A stretch of DNA of 64,000 nt from Notospermus geniculatus (taxonomy: Eukaryota > Nemertea > Pilidiophora > Heteronemertea > Lineidae), in contig NMRB01001599.1 of the NCBI GenBank assembly GCA_002633025.1, positions 49,800 to 113,799 on the forward strand, read 5' to 3'. The position numbers were made by a program, and so were the translations under genes. The notes below the pieces were generated by a model. That model searched no databases, was not told where the DNA came from, and worked only from the letters and a program-made list of their open reading frames with translations. Below are positions 23,095 through 35,083 of the stretch, piece by piece (the stretch's first letter is position 1; every line of letters begins with the position of its first letter).

Positions 23095-26000
23095 GTAAAC
23101 TGATTCAAATTTTCCAACTTTCTGTGTTTTTGTTCTCATAAATTAAGTGCGTTGCTTATATGTTAAGTTTGTGGAGGAATGCCCACTACAGATTATTGTT
23201 TTTACGAATGATAAGGCGACACTTATTTTATTCATTGGTTTACGGATCCGCCGCACTTGTTTTTTTTCAAATTTGGAAAATAAAAATAATTGAAAAATGG
23301 CATTATTTTTTGCCGCCGCCCACAAACTGATTACCCAATCAATAAAAATAAAAAATAAGAAACAACGCTATTATTTTACGGCCGACATGCTGGACGACCT
23401 TGCCTGACGAAAATAATTCACAGCGGTTGTAACATTCATTCCCATTCCCATACATTGAGTGTCATGAAGTGCCCCAAAGTACATTTTTATCATTTTTATA
23501 GCCACCTGTCACATGTTCTGACGAATCTAATAAAAATAATCAAATAATTACAATTATTTTTATTTTTATTTTCCGCCCTCCTGCCAGGGGTTTCCAGAGA
23601 AAAAATCCGTAAACCAACAAATAAAATAAGTGTGGCCTAAACGATGACGAATTCGTGCGATTTGTACAAATCCGAAGTCGTTCGTTCCTCCAATGCAAGG
23701 CTTTGGTCTCGTTCCTGTTCCTACGCTGCCATGCAAGTGCGTGATCATGTTGAGTGGATGAAGAGCAGCGAGGTGAAAGGAACCCTGCTGTGGGAAGATG
23801 TCCGCACATGGATTATAAATGCGCTCTTACTTCCTGCGAAACGTTTGAGTCCCTTGCAAACGAGGCAACTTCTCTTCTGACCTTGATCTTTCTAACAATG
23901 GGAAGCGCCAAGTGGTCACGTGAGACTGATAGAGCAGACGTGACACCTATAGAGGCTCATTGTTCGAGAGATGCGGTTCGCCAAGCACGGCCAATCACAC
24001 CTTGAATCGTCATGAATAATAGGTGGCGTCGGTGTACTATCAGTTCAAACCCACGTGTATATTCTCGCGTGGTCTGCGTGATCGGGGTTCCCTATTTAGT
24101 GATGAGCAAGAAAAATGTCCCGTGCGCGTATGTTTTCAGGAGCTTATTGCCTCCTGCAAGCAAATTTTTGCTCCGATCAAACATGATTAGTTTTCAATGC
24201 TCATTGCTCGTAATAAGCAAGAGCTTGATAGCCTAGTGGTTATCACGTCCGCTTAGCAAGCGGCAGGTCCCGGGTTCGAATCCAGCCCGGGTCATATGGG
24301 ATTTAATTCCCGGCTCTTCATCAGTCCGTCGCATGGGACAGTAAGCCGTGGTGCCTTGTACCTTGTGTCTTTGCAAGGGCAAGTAAAAGACCCCATCCAA
24401 GTGAGGAACATGAGTAGCTTCTGATGGCCTCCTCCGTACTTACCAGGGCCAATAATGCTATAGCGACGGCCCTGACGGATGTACAATACAATAAGCCAGA
24501 TTGCCGTTTGCTTTTCACTGGCAATAATTCTTGTTTGTTGGTTACCACTTAAGGCCGTCGTAAACGGTACTTTTTTTCCTACGAAATATTTCGCACGGTT
24601 TCTCACCCAATTTTTCGGAAGGAAATATTTCGCATCCCCCTGTAGATGATCCCATTTATTTCCTGGGAAATATTACGTTGCAGCGTAAATGTTATGTGTG
24701 ACGAAAAATATGACCCCCACGGGGTCATATTTTTTGTAGGATTGACCTATTACATGCGGACAAAGGGGCACATAGCGTCAGTTGGACAATAATCTGCTAC
24801 CACGCCGTACACGATAGGAATTATTTCCTATAGCATTTTATTGTACAAGAAAAAATAGAACAGAACCTACCTGTGGATTTTTTCCTATACGACAAAAATG
24901 GGACGATGTTTCCCGTCATACACGGAAAAATAAATTCCTACAAAATATTTCGTAGGAAAAAAATTGTATCCTGTACGGCGGCCTTTAGGAGCACGGTATT
25001 GGATCTCAAATGCATTACAAAATGTACGTAGTAAATCGGGTCAGTTCGCCGACAACGTAGTTATTAGTAGTCCCTGGGTTGGAGGGTGGCGCGATGGCAC
25101 CGGCTGTCGAGAAAAAGTGGCAATACCGTGGTCCTTTAAAAATTGCTGGCAAGAACAAGAAAAGTTCTCTCATGTGTTGCCTGCTTGTGTCATCAGAAAA
25201 CAACTTTTCCCTTATTTCGTACAACTGTTCTCTGCCATCTGATTGTAACAGGTGGAACTGGGATACGCCCGTCAGTGAGATCATAGGGGATGGATTCAAA
25301 CTTAGCGATGAGTACCGAACCAAGTACATAACCGTTCGGGACATTCTGGGGCACAGGACAGGTGTCCCTGATTACGAGGGCGGCTATACCACAGGGTACA
25401 AAGTGGACAGGGAAACTCTTTCATGGTAAGTACGTCACCACGCAGCACAAGGTGAGTGCGGAGAACCGTACAGTGGATGCTGCTTTGCCGATGATAGTCG
25501 CCCAGTTTGGCTACTCTTCATTCCACATCCGATTGGCGCGCGGTTGATGGCTGCTATCTCAGCGACGGCTGGGTCAAATTTCACATACCATACATCAATT
25601 GATTTGTCATTTGCCGGTACAGGCATCATCACTGTCATTTTGCCTAAAAACTTGGCATAAAATAGTTCTTTCACAAATCACATTTCGTGTTTACGACCGA
25701 ATTGGCGGCCACTTTGAAATGACGCAATGCATTGCGCATGTGTAAACTGCACTGAACATTGTGGCGAAATGAATTGGGTTTCAGAAGGGGATCCGAAAAA
25801 GGAAGCAGCAGAAACATACCGACAGGAAAGACAAGTCAGTTGATGGATAGCATGTCAAATTTGACCCAGCCGTTGCGGAGATATTGGCCGAAAACCTGGC
25901 GCCAATCTGATGTGGAATAAAGAGTAGGCGCACATGAACGGCAAATCTTCATGCCATAGGTGTGTTTTTAAATTTCACTGGTACAATGCTGTCCGACTCG

Positions 26001-29000
26001 TCATTCAGCCACTAGCCAGGTCAGTCGACTTTCACCCCTACTGTACTGAGATTTGCCGTCCTTGCGCGCGTATAGCCTATAGAAGCGCGACCATAAACGC
26101 TTATTCGGCAAAAGCGCTTCTCTTTTTATCTCGGTGCCTCTGAACAACGCTTTTCCACGTTTATACTGGTATCACTTCAAGTGAAATACCTTCAGACGTC
26201 CCGATAGGAAATACCAGGAGAGATGATAGAAAATACTGAGAAAATACTAGATCGCAGTGAGACACCTATGAAATCGTCTATTCAAAAGGCGTGTATACAT
26301 GTATACCTGACTTTAGTAAACATCAACTGAAGCGATTCTGCGAGATATATTGACGAAGACTGGTACAGTCCCATTAACTTCGACGAGTTGTAGTCTAATC
26401 TCTTACCCTACTCATTCTCCTGTATTTTTTCTAATTCAGGCGTCTTCAGTACATGAATGCAACTCATCCTGCTCATACAAAATTCATGTACAACAACCAC
26501 ATGTACATGTTGGCTGGCTACGTGGCAGAGAAGATCACGGGAAAGACATGGGAAGAACTAGTCCAGGAGGAGATTTTTAACAATTTAGGAATGAAGTCAA
26601 CAAAGTTTGTTGAGAATCTTGTACAGGGACCAAATGTCGCGAAAGCGGTTGCATTAACACCTGAGGGGAAGGTGGTTGAGCTGCCCGTTAAACTGCTTCG
26701 GTTAGTAATTTTGTGGTAGTCATTTTATGTCAAAGCAGGACGAAATATTTCAGAGTCTAAAATGCAGATTTCTTCTCTTTGGCAGCACCTTTCATCGCAA
26801 ATGTACGTTATGCATAATGGGCAATTCTCTGGCAATGGGGAACCGGAGGAACTAACCTCACGACGTGGCGCTGCAAGCGGTGCGACCGAAGTTTCCTTTT
26901 TCTAACGTTATTTCCATTCATTTCAGGCGTGAAAAACAACCCTTTTGTTTAGGTCGCCTGGCACTAAAAGGGGCTGTAACATATTCGGGTGATTGTACGG
27001 ATCAGGGATTGTGAAGCAACCGTAAGAGCTATCTTTTTGAAACTTGGGTGACATATACCTTGCCCCAAAACAACATCAATGATACCAAACTTTGATGCCC
27101 GGTCATTATGTAACACTTCATTATGTAACACCCAACCAAATTCTATCAGGTTTTCAAGGGTTTTCTTCAAGAAAATGGGTTCAATCGAAGTTGAAACCTC
27201 ATGCTATGTTGCAGTGCATGTTGAGTGTGACGGGGGAAGCTTCTTAGCAGTTGCCATGGCAACCAACCATTTTCTGTTCTTTGACACCCATTTCATTTCA
27301 TGATTGAAACCAACATCAAAACCATGCTTTTCAAGTAATGTCCAGCAGATTCATTTGCATCAACGACATGATCTAATTATGTAACACCTAGCAACCACCA
27401 TAGCAACGCTATTAACCCTTTACATCACCAAAGAATGTCGAGTCAAATGATGATTAACAAACTCCAGTAATTCGACAGACCAGTAGGCCTTCTGGCAGGA
27501 GATCACATTTTCATTGCAGACTGATTATCACTTGTTTTACACTGTGTCTAAGCTGCAAGCTATGTAATGTAAATAATCTTTTTTCAACCCCAATCACAGT
27601 GTGCTGCAATTGTGCAAACTGATTATGTCATAGAATGGATACCTGCATAATGGTACAAATGTTCTGGTGTACCATGCCAAACAATCAATCAATGCCAATG
27701 TTGCTGAAACACACAAACACATTGGTCAACAGAGTGAAGACAAACCCCTCTTTGCACTATTTCATGATGGACTCTCACTGTGTCGGTGGTTGGATGGTTA
27801 CTTTCCGACTGAAATGCCCACGGCTCAGCTGTAGAAATGACAAGCGTTTTTCAAAATAGAATGCTAAAAGGTGGTCGCTATGGTAGTTTACCCCAGTATT
27901 ACTGGGGATAACCAAACCAAAACCAAAGACAATCAGCATCTTGTGCTGAGTATCCAGTAAAGAAGCTTTGGAAGCTGAACTTCAGCAAACTGTGAAGTTC
28001 AAAAACTGACCCCATAGAGCGGAAAGACCTTTCTTGGTTGCTATGGTGGTTGCTAGGTGTTACATAATTAGATCATGTCGTTGATGCAAATGAATCTGCT
28101 GGACATTACTTGAAAAGCATGGTTTTGATGTCGGTTTCAATCATGAAATGAAATGGGTGTCAAAGAACAGAAAATGGTTGGTTGCCATGGCAACTGCTAA
28201 GAAGTCAGCCTCCCCCTGTCACACTCAACATGCACTGCAACATAGCATGAGGTTTCAACCTCAATTGAACCCATTTTCTTGAAGAAAACCCTTGAAAACC
28301 TGATATATAGAATTTTGTTGGGTGTTACATAACGAGGTGTTACATAATGACCAGGCATCAAAGTTTGGTATAATTGATGTTGTTTTGGGGCAAGGTATAT
28401 GTCACCCAAGTTTCAAAAAGATAGCTCTTACGGTTGCTTCACAATCCCTGATCCGTACAATCACCCGAATACGTTACAGCCCCTTTACATCATCTTGTCG
28501 CAGATGAAAATTTCTGCAATTTCTTTGCTTTTTCCTTAAAATGAAGATGTAGGATGGCGATATTGGCAACGTTTTTGTGTGATTATTGCTGTAGAAAAAT
28601 GTACAGCTCATTTTTTCACGACGCAACGTCAACACTTAAAACGACGTCAATGACGTCGCTTCGGTCGCACCGCTCGCAGCGCCGACCTGCCAGGATAAAA
28701 GCCACGCGGGTTCCTCATTTGATTATATTCTATTTGTATTTTATACGATCCATTCATAATTTACAGAAACAATGTTATTCGAATGTACAGTTTATTTACA
28801 TGTAACTGTCCGTCCTTCGATTTCAATAGAGAGATTGAAGTATGCAGCACCGTTAGTACTTTGCTAGCCCAAACAGGCGCAATGTGAAAGCATGCATTTT
28901 ATTAGCACATGTCATCATCTTCAACATCATCGTCATCATTATGAATAGTCATAATAATTATCGTATTGTTCTTTTCGTTCGACAGAAGGATTTAAATGAT

Positions 29001-32000
29001 AATTTTGACCCGAAAATATATTTCTTAAAGATGGCGTTTAGCTTGCACTGTCAGGTGTCCATCTCGATGGGAATTGCACTGGACTGCATGTGTACATTTC
29101 TAACGGAATGGTCTTTGCAGCAAATGACAGAACCTGTGCTATATCTTAACGTCCTAACGTTTACCCAAGCATTTGATTTTGTTATTTTAAATGTCATTTT
29201 TCAGCACGGTGGTGCCACTAGGTCCAGCTGGTTCCATTTGTTCAAACGCCGAGGACATGGCAAAGTACATGCGATTTCAACTCAACAGGAGCGCACTGCC
29301 ATCCGGCAAGACTCTATTGGATGACGACATTTACGCCGAAATGCATACACCTCAGATGCCCATACCGCCGTCTTTTCTAACCTATAGTTTACCAGCACCA
29401 ATATTTCCGCCATCCTTCAATACATTCGCTTATGGATTTGGATGGTTTGCCGGCACATACAGAGGTTCGTAATTAGGCCTACTCTAGTTTCATCGATTTA
29501 AGACCGCTTGTAGGTATTCAAGCCCCGCCCACTTAGGCATAGGAAATGGGACAGTGGCCTATAGCCTACACACGATCAAATTTTTCATCAAATTTTCTGA
29601 ATATGCTCAATAAAGGCCTACATGTGGGTTTATACACTGACATGACTGAAGCCCCAATATGCCCGGAATCTGAATTTCCCAAAAAAATGGATGACAAATT
29701 TGATCGCATGTGATGTCCTACGGTATAGCACGCAATAATGGGGACATGGAACCGACCTTTTCACGACAACTCTATTATGAGCTGATTTACTACCCACATC
29801 TCCTATAGAAATAGGGAAAATTCGGACTTAGAAAATTTTATCCGCGCAGAAGAAACGATGTGGTTGGTGGGAGATTCCCGTATCAAGAACCTGAGTATAG
29901 ACAATCATTTCAGAACAAATCCTGTTGAAATTTAAAAAAAAAAATCTTCCGGCGATTCGATGTTAAAGGCAGACTCCACTCATTGTAAGCTTTTGAATTT
30001 TTATCAATCGATAGACTAATGCCATGAATTGTGATGTCACTAGTGTCAATAGGCTGACGACCTTTGAATGAGCTAATACTGTTACTGCCTAATCCTATTG
30101 GTTGTTCCTTCATAAATATGCATTGAGCACATATGACATCACATGTGCTGTGCAATGGTCACCTTGATATTCAATTAAAATACGTAAAATGAGGAGATTG
30201 CTGATTTTTTAAAAATCTGACATGTTGCAGATACTCTACTTTCATCGATTTAAGACCGGTTCATTATAAGTGCCTGTGACCGCCCCCGTGCAGCACAGCG
30301 TGAATAGGCCCACGGCCCCTTGTTGTTCATTGGCGCACATTTTCTACTTGTGCTGGTGGGCTGAAAGTGACTCGTGGTTGTCAGTACGGACAAACAGTTT
30401 GCTATTTGTGGTTTAAATCTGTGTACCGTGCGATTGATTAATTTTCCGTTGGGTTTTGTCGTTCCGGGACCATGACGTAACCACCAGGGTAATTCACAGA
30501 AATGCTCAACAAATAACACCTGGGGTGGTGTTCCCGAAGCCATCGTTAAAACCCCAGTTAACGCATTCGTTATGGCATTTAACGAGACCATAAAGAGAAG
30601 GTTAACGATGGGTTCCCGAAGCCAACTTAACGGTCTCTTGGCTCAAAAGCTGCTAACGACGTCGTTGCGGTGTCGCTCGGCTGAATAAGCAATAATGTTT
30701 TGGNNNNNNNNNNNNNNNNNNNNNNNNNNNNNNNNNNNNNNNNNNNNNNNNNNNNNNNNNNNNNNNNNNNNNNNNNNNNNNNNNNNNNNNNNNNNNNNNN
30801 NNNNNNNNNNNNNNNNNNNNNNNNNNNNNNNNNNNNNNNNNNNNNNNNNNNNNNNNNNNNNNNNNNNNNNNNNNNNNNNNNNNNNNNNNNNNNNNNNNNN
30901 NNNNNNNNNNNNNNNNNNNNNNNNNNNNNNNNNNNNNNNNNNNNNNNNNNNNNNNNNNNNNNNNNNNNNNNNNNNNNNNNNNNNNNNNNNNNNNNNNNNN
31001 NNNNNNNNNNNNNNNNNNNNNNNNNNNNNNNNNNNNNNNNNNNNNNNNNNNNNNNNNNNNNNNNNNNNNNNNNNNNNNNNNNNNNNNNNNNNNNNNNNNN
31101 NNNNNNNNNNNNNNNNNNNNNNNNNNNNNNNNNNNNNNNNNNNNNNNNNNNNNNNNNNNNNNNNNNNNNNNNNNNNNNNNGTTCTAATTACCCTCTTCTG
31201 CCTATGGTCATGATTTAGTTTTGACAATTGCCACAAAATCATGAGTGGCGCCTCGAATCTTTACGTCACTGGTTACCTACAGACTGGTACCCGGTCCTAA
31301 CTATTTTACATTGGACTTATTGCACAGTAAAAGAACTCGCAGGCTATCACGCTGGAGTGAGCACAGATTAGGAATGTTGTGAAAAGATTACATAACATTA
31401 TCGACCTAATCTCTGTCACATAGAGTGGATATACTGGATATACTAGGCACACACTGTATACATGCTGGATTCAGCAGGCTATTGTTGGTTCCTACATGTG
31501 TTCGGGTGGCTTTGGTGACTGCAATGAAGTAATGAGTGGAGGGGGGGGGGAGTAGTATGACTTGGATGCGTAAGGGATAAATTTATGAATTTGGTTTATT
31601 GCATATGCTATCCTGTATCAAGGGAAGAGAATGATCTTTTGAGAGAGTGTTAGCTGAGACTGAAGGGTTATGTAAAGTGACTCGAAATCTCGAGTTTTTG
31701 ACGCAGAGATCTGACGAACTGCATTGAACTGAATTGAGAAAATAAGGCTCGGGGCACCTTCTTATGACGGTTCCTGAGGGCCCCCGAGCCTTATTGTCCC
31801 AATTTTTTGTGCAGTTAGTCAGATTTTTTGCGTCAAAAATTCGAGATTTCGAGTCACTTTACATAACTCTTAAAATTCTTAGTCATAGCTTGCAAAATGC
31901 AGCCAGTTGTATTACGCAACCACTTCAACCAATAATGCCAATTTTGCTACTTATTAGTCATGTTAGTAGCTGCCCACAAAATCGAGCAAAATGCTAATTA

Positions 32001-34517
32001 TGTTATCATTCAATGATCCTAAGTGATATATACATGTATTTTCCGACCAACTTAGAATTTTGCGAGTCAGTGAGACTGAGAGCCAAGCATTTCGAATTTG
32101 CAAATGAAAGCTCGCTAATCTTTATTGGCTGTGTCAGAAACCTAAGGTCCCCAGGAACCTTACGCGGGTTTATTGTTCAAGAAGGGGATAAGATACATGT
32201 ATACGGTTCAAAACAATGACAGTCCCAATGGAGCCCACAGTTGCTGATTATTGTAATTTGGACCTGTATTCCAAGGACTCGCATTCCTTTCACACCTGTC
32301 TTTTCAAAACGCACCTCGCGTCATAACTGTCAATCTTCAGTTCTGTTTTGGCTCAATTTAGCTCATCCAGATGACTTGGGAACAGGGAGACGACGGATAG
32401 TTTGTTGCATTGATAAGCTTGATATTTTAAAATGTAGTTGACACAGCCCAGAGCAATTCACAGACATTGTTTCTTTGGTGCCCATTGCCCCTCATCTCTT
32501 TCCTACTACTCACGGGAACATTCAAGAATCATCCCTGATCCATCTCACTGTTTTTACATGTACATGTACCTTGTAGTTTCTTTAATATAAGGGAGGTTAA
32601 AATAATCTTATCAAAACTTCCCTCGTTTTATGCCATAAATAAAAACTTTTCCGTCGCTGGGATACACTTCCCCAATCATGTTGGGGTTGTCTTCCACTAG
32701 ACATTCCAAATATAGCCACCCGCGAACAGCTTGGACTTGTCAGTAATCTAATGTTTGTCCGACCTTTGTACGCAAAAATAGAAACCGGTTGTTATGGCTA
32801 TAAGTTATTTGTCATTCCACTTCATACTTAAACCTTTTCATTGTGTGTATGTGAGCAATCACCTGTTCACTATACTGTTGCTAATTTTAGACTCAGACCA
32901 CACAATAGAATTACAAGACTAGTCCCAGACCAGATTCCCAGTGACGTATAGGCAAATGACCATGGGAGACACCTGCTGAGCAGTTGCTCAAATAGCGACT
33001 CCTCCATGGTCAGGCGATAATCGATTTGTCTGGGTGTCAGTAATTAACGCTTAATTGAAAAAGTGAATTGATGGTGGGAATTTACAATGAAGGAAATAAC
33101 ATTTTGTAATAACCGAAGCTAGAAACAATTTTCCTGGTCCCTTTAAAATAACGAATACGTTAACCATAACGAACCTTTCGGGAACAGCGTCGCGTATTCT
33201 ACGATGGGCTAACGACGCTGTAAGGGATTCGTTACGCTAAAGATGGCTTCGGGAACACCACCCCTGTATAGGCCAACTGATGGGCCTAGTTATCCGTGCT
33301 AGTCGTTATGCAATACCCACGGTCAGTGAGTGCGGTAGGCCAACTCATTCGGCATCGGTTATCCAGGCATTGCTTACGAATTGTGATGTAAACATAGCAC
33401 ACAGGTGCAGGCTACACGTCAATCATACATGGTCAGCTCTATTCATGGATTCGAACCATGAGGTCAAAGTTACTAGTATACAGAATGGGCGTGGCTTGAA
33501 TATCCAGAACCGGTCTTAAATCAATGAAAGTAGAGTATCAATGAATTTGAATTTATTAACGATGTTTCAAAAATTCAAAATTTTACACAATGAGTGGAGT
33601 CTCCCTTTAAAGGACCACGGTATTGCCACTTTTTCTCGACAGCCGGCCCCACCGCGCCATTTTCCAACTCAGGGACTAGCTACGTTGTTGGCGAATGGGC
33701 CAGATTTTCTGCGTACATTTTATAATGTATTTTTGCAGTTCCTGTTGCTGCCGCTAGGTGGCTGTCTCTACGTCGGCAGTCAGATTACCCATTAGAGAGC
33801 CCTTGCTGCCGCCGTGATCATTTGCGTGATCGCCAGTCGCTTGACTGATCCCGCTGGGTTATTCTTTTTTTAGGTTACCATCTCCAGATGCATTCGGGTG
33901 GTATTTCGACTTTCACCACCAACCTTTGGCTGATACCAGGACAAAAGCTCGCCATATTTACGTCTTTCAACGGTCCATCCGGAGGACTGATGTTGAGGCT
34001 TGTTCATCAGTACATCACAGATCGTCTTCTCGGGTTGAAACCATGGCTGAACGGCACAAATGCCTGCCAGTTTCCAATGAAGTGGATCAACGATTATCTT
34101 CAAGCCAAAAATAAAAACGCAGGCGGTGCAATGGAGAAACGTGACGTCGACAACACGGCACATGCCCGTCCTCTGAAGCAATACGTCGGAAGGTACGGCC
34201 ATCTTGCTTTCGACGATATCACTATTCGCTTGAAGAAATCGGATGGAAAGCTCCACCTGTATACCGGCCGATGGGGACACGCGAAGTTGGAAAGAACGTC
34301 AAGCCCTGACACGTTTGAGATGAGATTTGTTGACGACCTGCAGTATTTCATAACAAGCACGTACGAAATCAAGTTTAGTTCTTCCGATGGCAAAAGAATC
34401 AACCGGCTGCATGCTTCCTACATCGAAGCAACTGCACCCCCTGTGTTTGTGAGAGGGCTAAGACGGAATCAACATCGTCAACCAGCAAAACGTTCCACCA
34501 CTAGAAAAAGACGGTAA
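22757..34517 (+). CDS. secreted beta-lactamase-like serine hydrolase, copy 1 (five exons)
   Basis: Spliced gene: exons 22757-23094, 25252-25425, 26440-26700, 29205-29464, 33874-34517, intron phases 2,2,2,1, 558 residues. All junctions are GT/AG. Residues about 10-28 are hydrophobic, a signal peptide, so the product is probably secreted. The penicillin-binding-protein/class C beta-lactamase fold is shown by S94-V-S-K97 (nucleophile and general base), Y188-N-N190, and H351-S-G353 in place of KTG, as in LACTB and DD-peptidase relatives. Residues from about 410 form a C-terminal beta-rich domain (YVGRYGHLAF region). The tail is basic (RKRR). The start ATG is the first in frame directly before the signal peptide. 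Family members hydrolyse peptides or esters; the substrate here cannot be told. The exon 5 stop overlaps a good donor (CG|GTAAGA at 34513/34514), so splicing to further last exons is possible. A paralogue lies downstream in the same orientation. Confidence 0.92.
23208..23645 (+). mobile_element. foldback element in intron 1 of hydrolase copy 1
   Basis: GACACTTATTTTATTCATTG / AACAAATAAAATAAGTGTGG inverted ends with TTTACGGAT pairs and an inner AATAAAAATAATTG pair. Confidence 0.75.
24222..24550 (+). mobile_element. tRNA-derived SINE
   Basis: tRNA-like head with A box TAGCCTAGTGG, an anticodon loop TTAGCAA in a CCGC stem, and B box GGGTTCGAATCC. The acceptor ends do not pair, so this is not a tRNA gene. 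A non-tRNA body follows (TGTGTCTTTGCAAGGGCAAG). Confidence 0.75.
24551..24985 (+). mobile_element. foldback element with AAGGCCGTCGTA ends
   Basis: Left TTTCCTACGAAATATTTCG, right inverse (CAAAATATTTCGTAGGAAA) and GCGGCCTTTA end. It abuts a family B MITE directly. Confidence 0.72.
24985..25139 (+). mobile_element. MITE family B, copy 2
   Basis: GGAGCACGGTATTGGATCTC to CAATACCGTGGTCCTTTAA, internally deleted; ends 113 bp before exon 2 of hydrolase copy 1. Confidence 0.8.
25252..25425 (+). CDS. hydrolase copy 1, exon 2
   Basis: Acceptor TGTAACAG|G, donor ATG|GTAAGT, 174 nt, phase 2 to 2. It encodes the segment with the DILGHRTGVPDYEG motif, typical of class C enzymes (xxLLxHTSGLPD). The acceptor lies about 110 bp after a 155 bp MITE (24985-25139), so the upstream intron edge is transposon-derived. 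Confidence 0.92.
25508..25930 (+). mobile_element. foldback element in intron 2 of hydrolase copy 1
   Basis: Arms about 25515-25600 and 25840-25925, sharing ACTCTTCATTCCACATC and GACGGCTGGGTCAAATTT in inverse. Confidence 0.75.
26440..26700 (+). CDS. hydrolase copy 1, exon 3 (YxN motif)
   Basis: Acceptor CTAATTCAG|G, donor CG|GTTAGT, 261 nt, phase 2 to 2. It encodes MYNNHMYMLAGYVAEKITGK, the second catalytic motif. Positions 26498-26583 are identical to 46251-46336 of the paralogue, although the flanking coding sequence differs. Confidence 0.92.
26834..28718 (+). mobile_element. MITE family A, copy 2, split by a nested element
   Basis: Halves 26834-26968 and 28488-28718 together match 37011-37380. 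The break falls at AAAA|TTTACA of the intact copy. Confidence 0.82.
26969..28487 (+). mobile_element. long foldback element nested in family A
   Basis: Ends GGGGCTGTAACATATTCGGG and inverse; arms about 440-460 bp (to about 27412 and from about 28030). Inner part 27413-28029 shows no coding. Confidence 0.82.
29205..29464 (+). CDS. hydrolase copy 1, exon 4
   Basis: Acceptor TTTTTCAG|C, donor AGAG|GTTCGT, 260 nt, phase 2 to 1. It encodes PLGPAGSICSNAEDMAKYMR, which matches the conserved 'PAGGLxSTAxDMAxF' segment of the beta-lactamase family. Confidence 0.92.
29572..29706 (+). repeat. foldback with ACGATCAAATTTTTCATC ends
   Basis: A second copy is at 47006-47149 with GCCCGCTGCACACGATC ends, in intron 3 of the other hydrolase gene. 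Confidence 0.7.
30704..31180. other. assembly gap (N run, 477 bp)
   Basis: All N. Open frames across it are artefacts. Confidence 0.99.
31667..31870 (+). repeat. foldback in element F
   Basis: GTAAAGTGACTCGAAATCTC and inverse, with an inner GGCTCGGGG/CCCCGAGCC pair. Confidence 0.75.
33604..33806 (+). mobile_element. MITE family B, copy 3
   Basis: TTAAAGGACCACGGTATTG start; ends near 33806 without a clean terminus. Lies just before exon 5. Confidence 0.75.
33874..34517 (+). CDS. hydrolase copy 1, exon 5 (HSG motif and C-terminal domain)
   Basis: Acceptor TTTTTTTAG|GT, stop TAA 34515-34517. It begins with the third catalytic motif MHSGG and continues into the C-terminal beta domain and a basic tail. 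The stop codon is formed by the bases of a potential phase-2 donor (AGACG|GTAAGA). If that donor is used, the reading frame continues into a downstream exon. Confidence 0.9.
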
Positions 34518-34627
34518 GATATGCTACATACATGTATCCTCACTATCTTTGATCGTGTCTTCTGATAATGACAATTCATTCCATCTTGGTATGAATAAGT
34601 ACGAGTACACTTCAAATATCCGAATTA

Positions 34628-35083
34628 AAGCCATGTTCACACTGGCGGCGCCGATGCGATGCGAAATTTTTCGCGTTTGATCGCTGCCATTGGAGAGTTT
34701 TCGCAAAGCCCCCGAAACGCCCACGCGAACGCCTATCCTGTTGTTCGCTGTTCTCTGCTGGGCATCGAACAATGAGATTGGCGTTTGCGTTTGCGCTTGC
34801 GTTTCGGGGGCTTTGTGAAAACTCTCGATTGTTAAGCCTATAGCTGTTCACACTTGTGGTGCGACGCGATGCGGTAAGAAGCGTTAGGAAGCGACGAGCG
34901 ATTTCCACCGTCCCCGATCGCTCCTGCAGTATTTTTCCACGTCGAATCGTCTGCCGCTTGAGGATTTGAATGATGTCACTTCCGCTGATCATGACCACCG
35001 CACGCAACCGCGTTATTTGAAAACTCACGCCGCTTGACGATTTTTTCAATGCATCGCACCACGCCGCCTGTGTGAACAAGGCT
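34628..35083 (+). mobile_element. PIF/Harbinger-type MITE at a TTA site of unit copy 1
   Basis: AGCCATGTTCACACTGGCGG / inverse (GCCTGTGTGAACAAGGCT), TTA at 34625-34627 and 35084-35086. Inner hairpin with GTTTCGGGGGCTTTG. Confidence 0.8.

Larger units (their letters stand above)
30521..33266 (+). mobile_element. element F nested in D, contains the gap
   Basis: Ends GGGGTGGTGTTCCCGAAGCC and inverse (GGCTTCGGGAACACCACCCC). The empty site in the other D copy reads AACAAATAACACTTTATAG near 55246. A 31667-31870 hairpin lies inside. No coding seen in the readable part. Confidence 0.8.
30234..33537 (+). mobile_element. element D, copy 1, split
   Basis: TACTCTACTTTCATCGATTT left, inverse right. The intact copy is 54990-55535 (about 545 bp). 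Confidence 0.82.
29964..33606 (+). mobile_element. element E, outermost of a three-deep nest in intron 4
   Basis: AAAGGCAGACTCCACTCATT at the left and its inverse (AATGAGTGGAGTCTCCCTTT) at 33585-33604. Contains element D and abuts MITE B copy 3. Confidence 0.78.

Noticed and set aside
24222-24295. tRNA-Ala (AGC) gene
   Set aside because: A and B boxes and the anticodon arm are present, but the acceptor ends do not pair and the T stem has mismatches; it is the head of a SINE.
30643-31242. Three open frames of 170-200 codons
   Set aside because: They run through the N gap; no real codons.
22757-34517. Bacterial contamination or recent transfer of a beta-lactamase
   Set aside because: Four introns with animal splice sites, a signal peptide, and a paralogue with identical structure.
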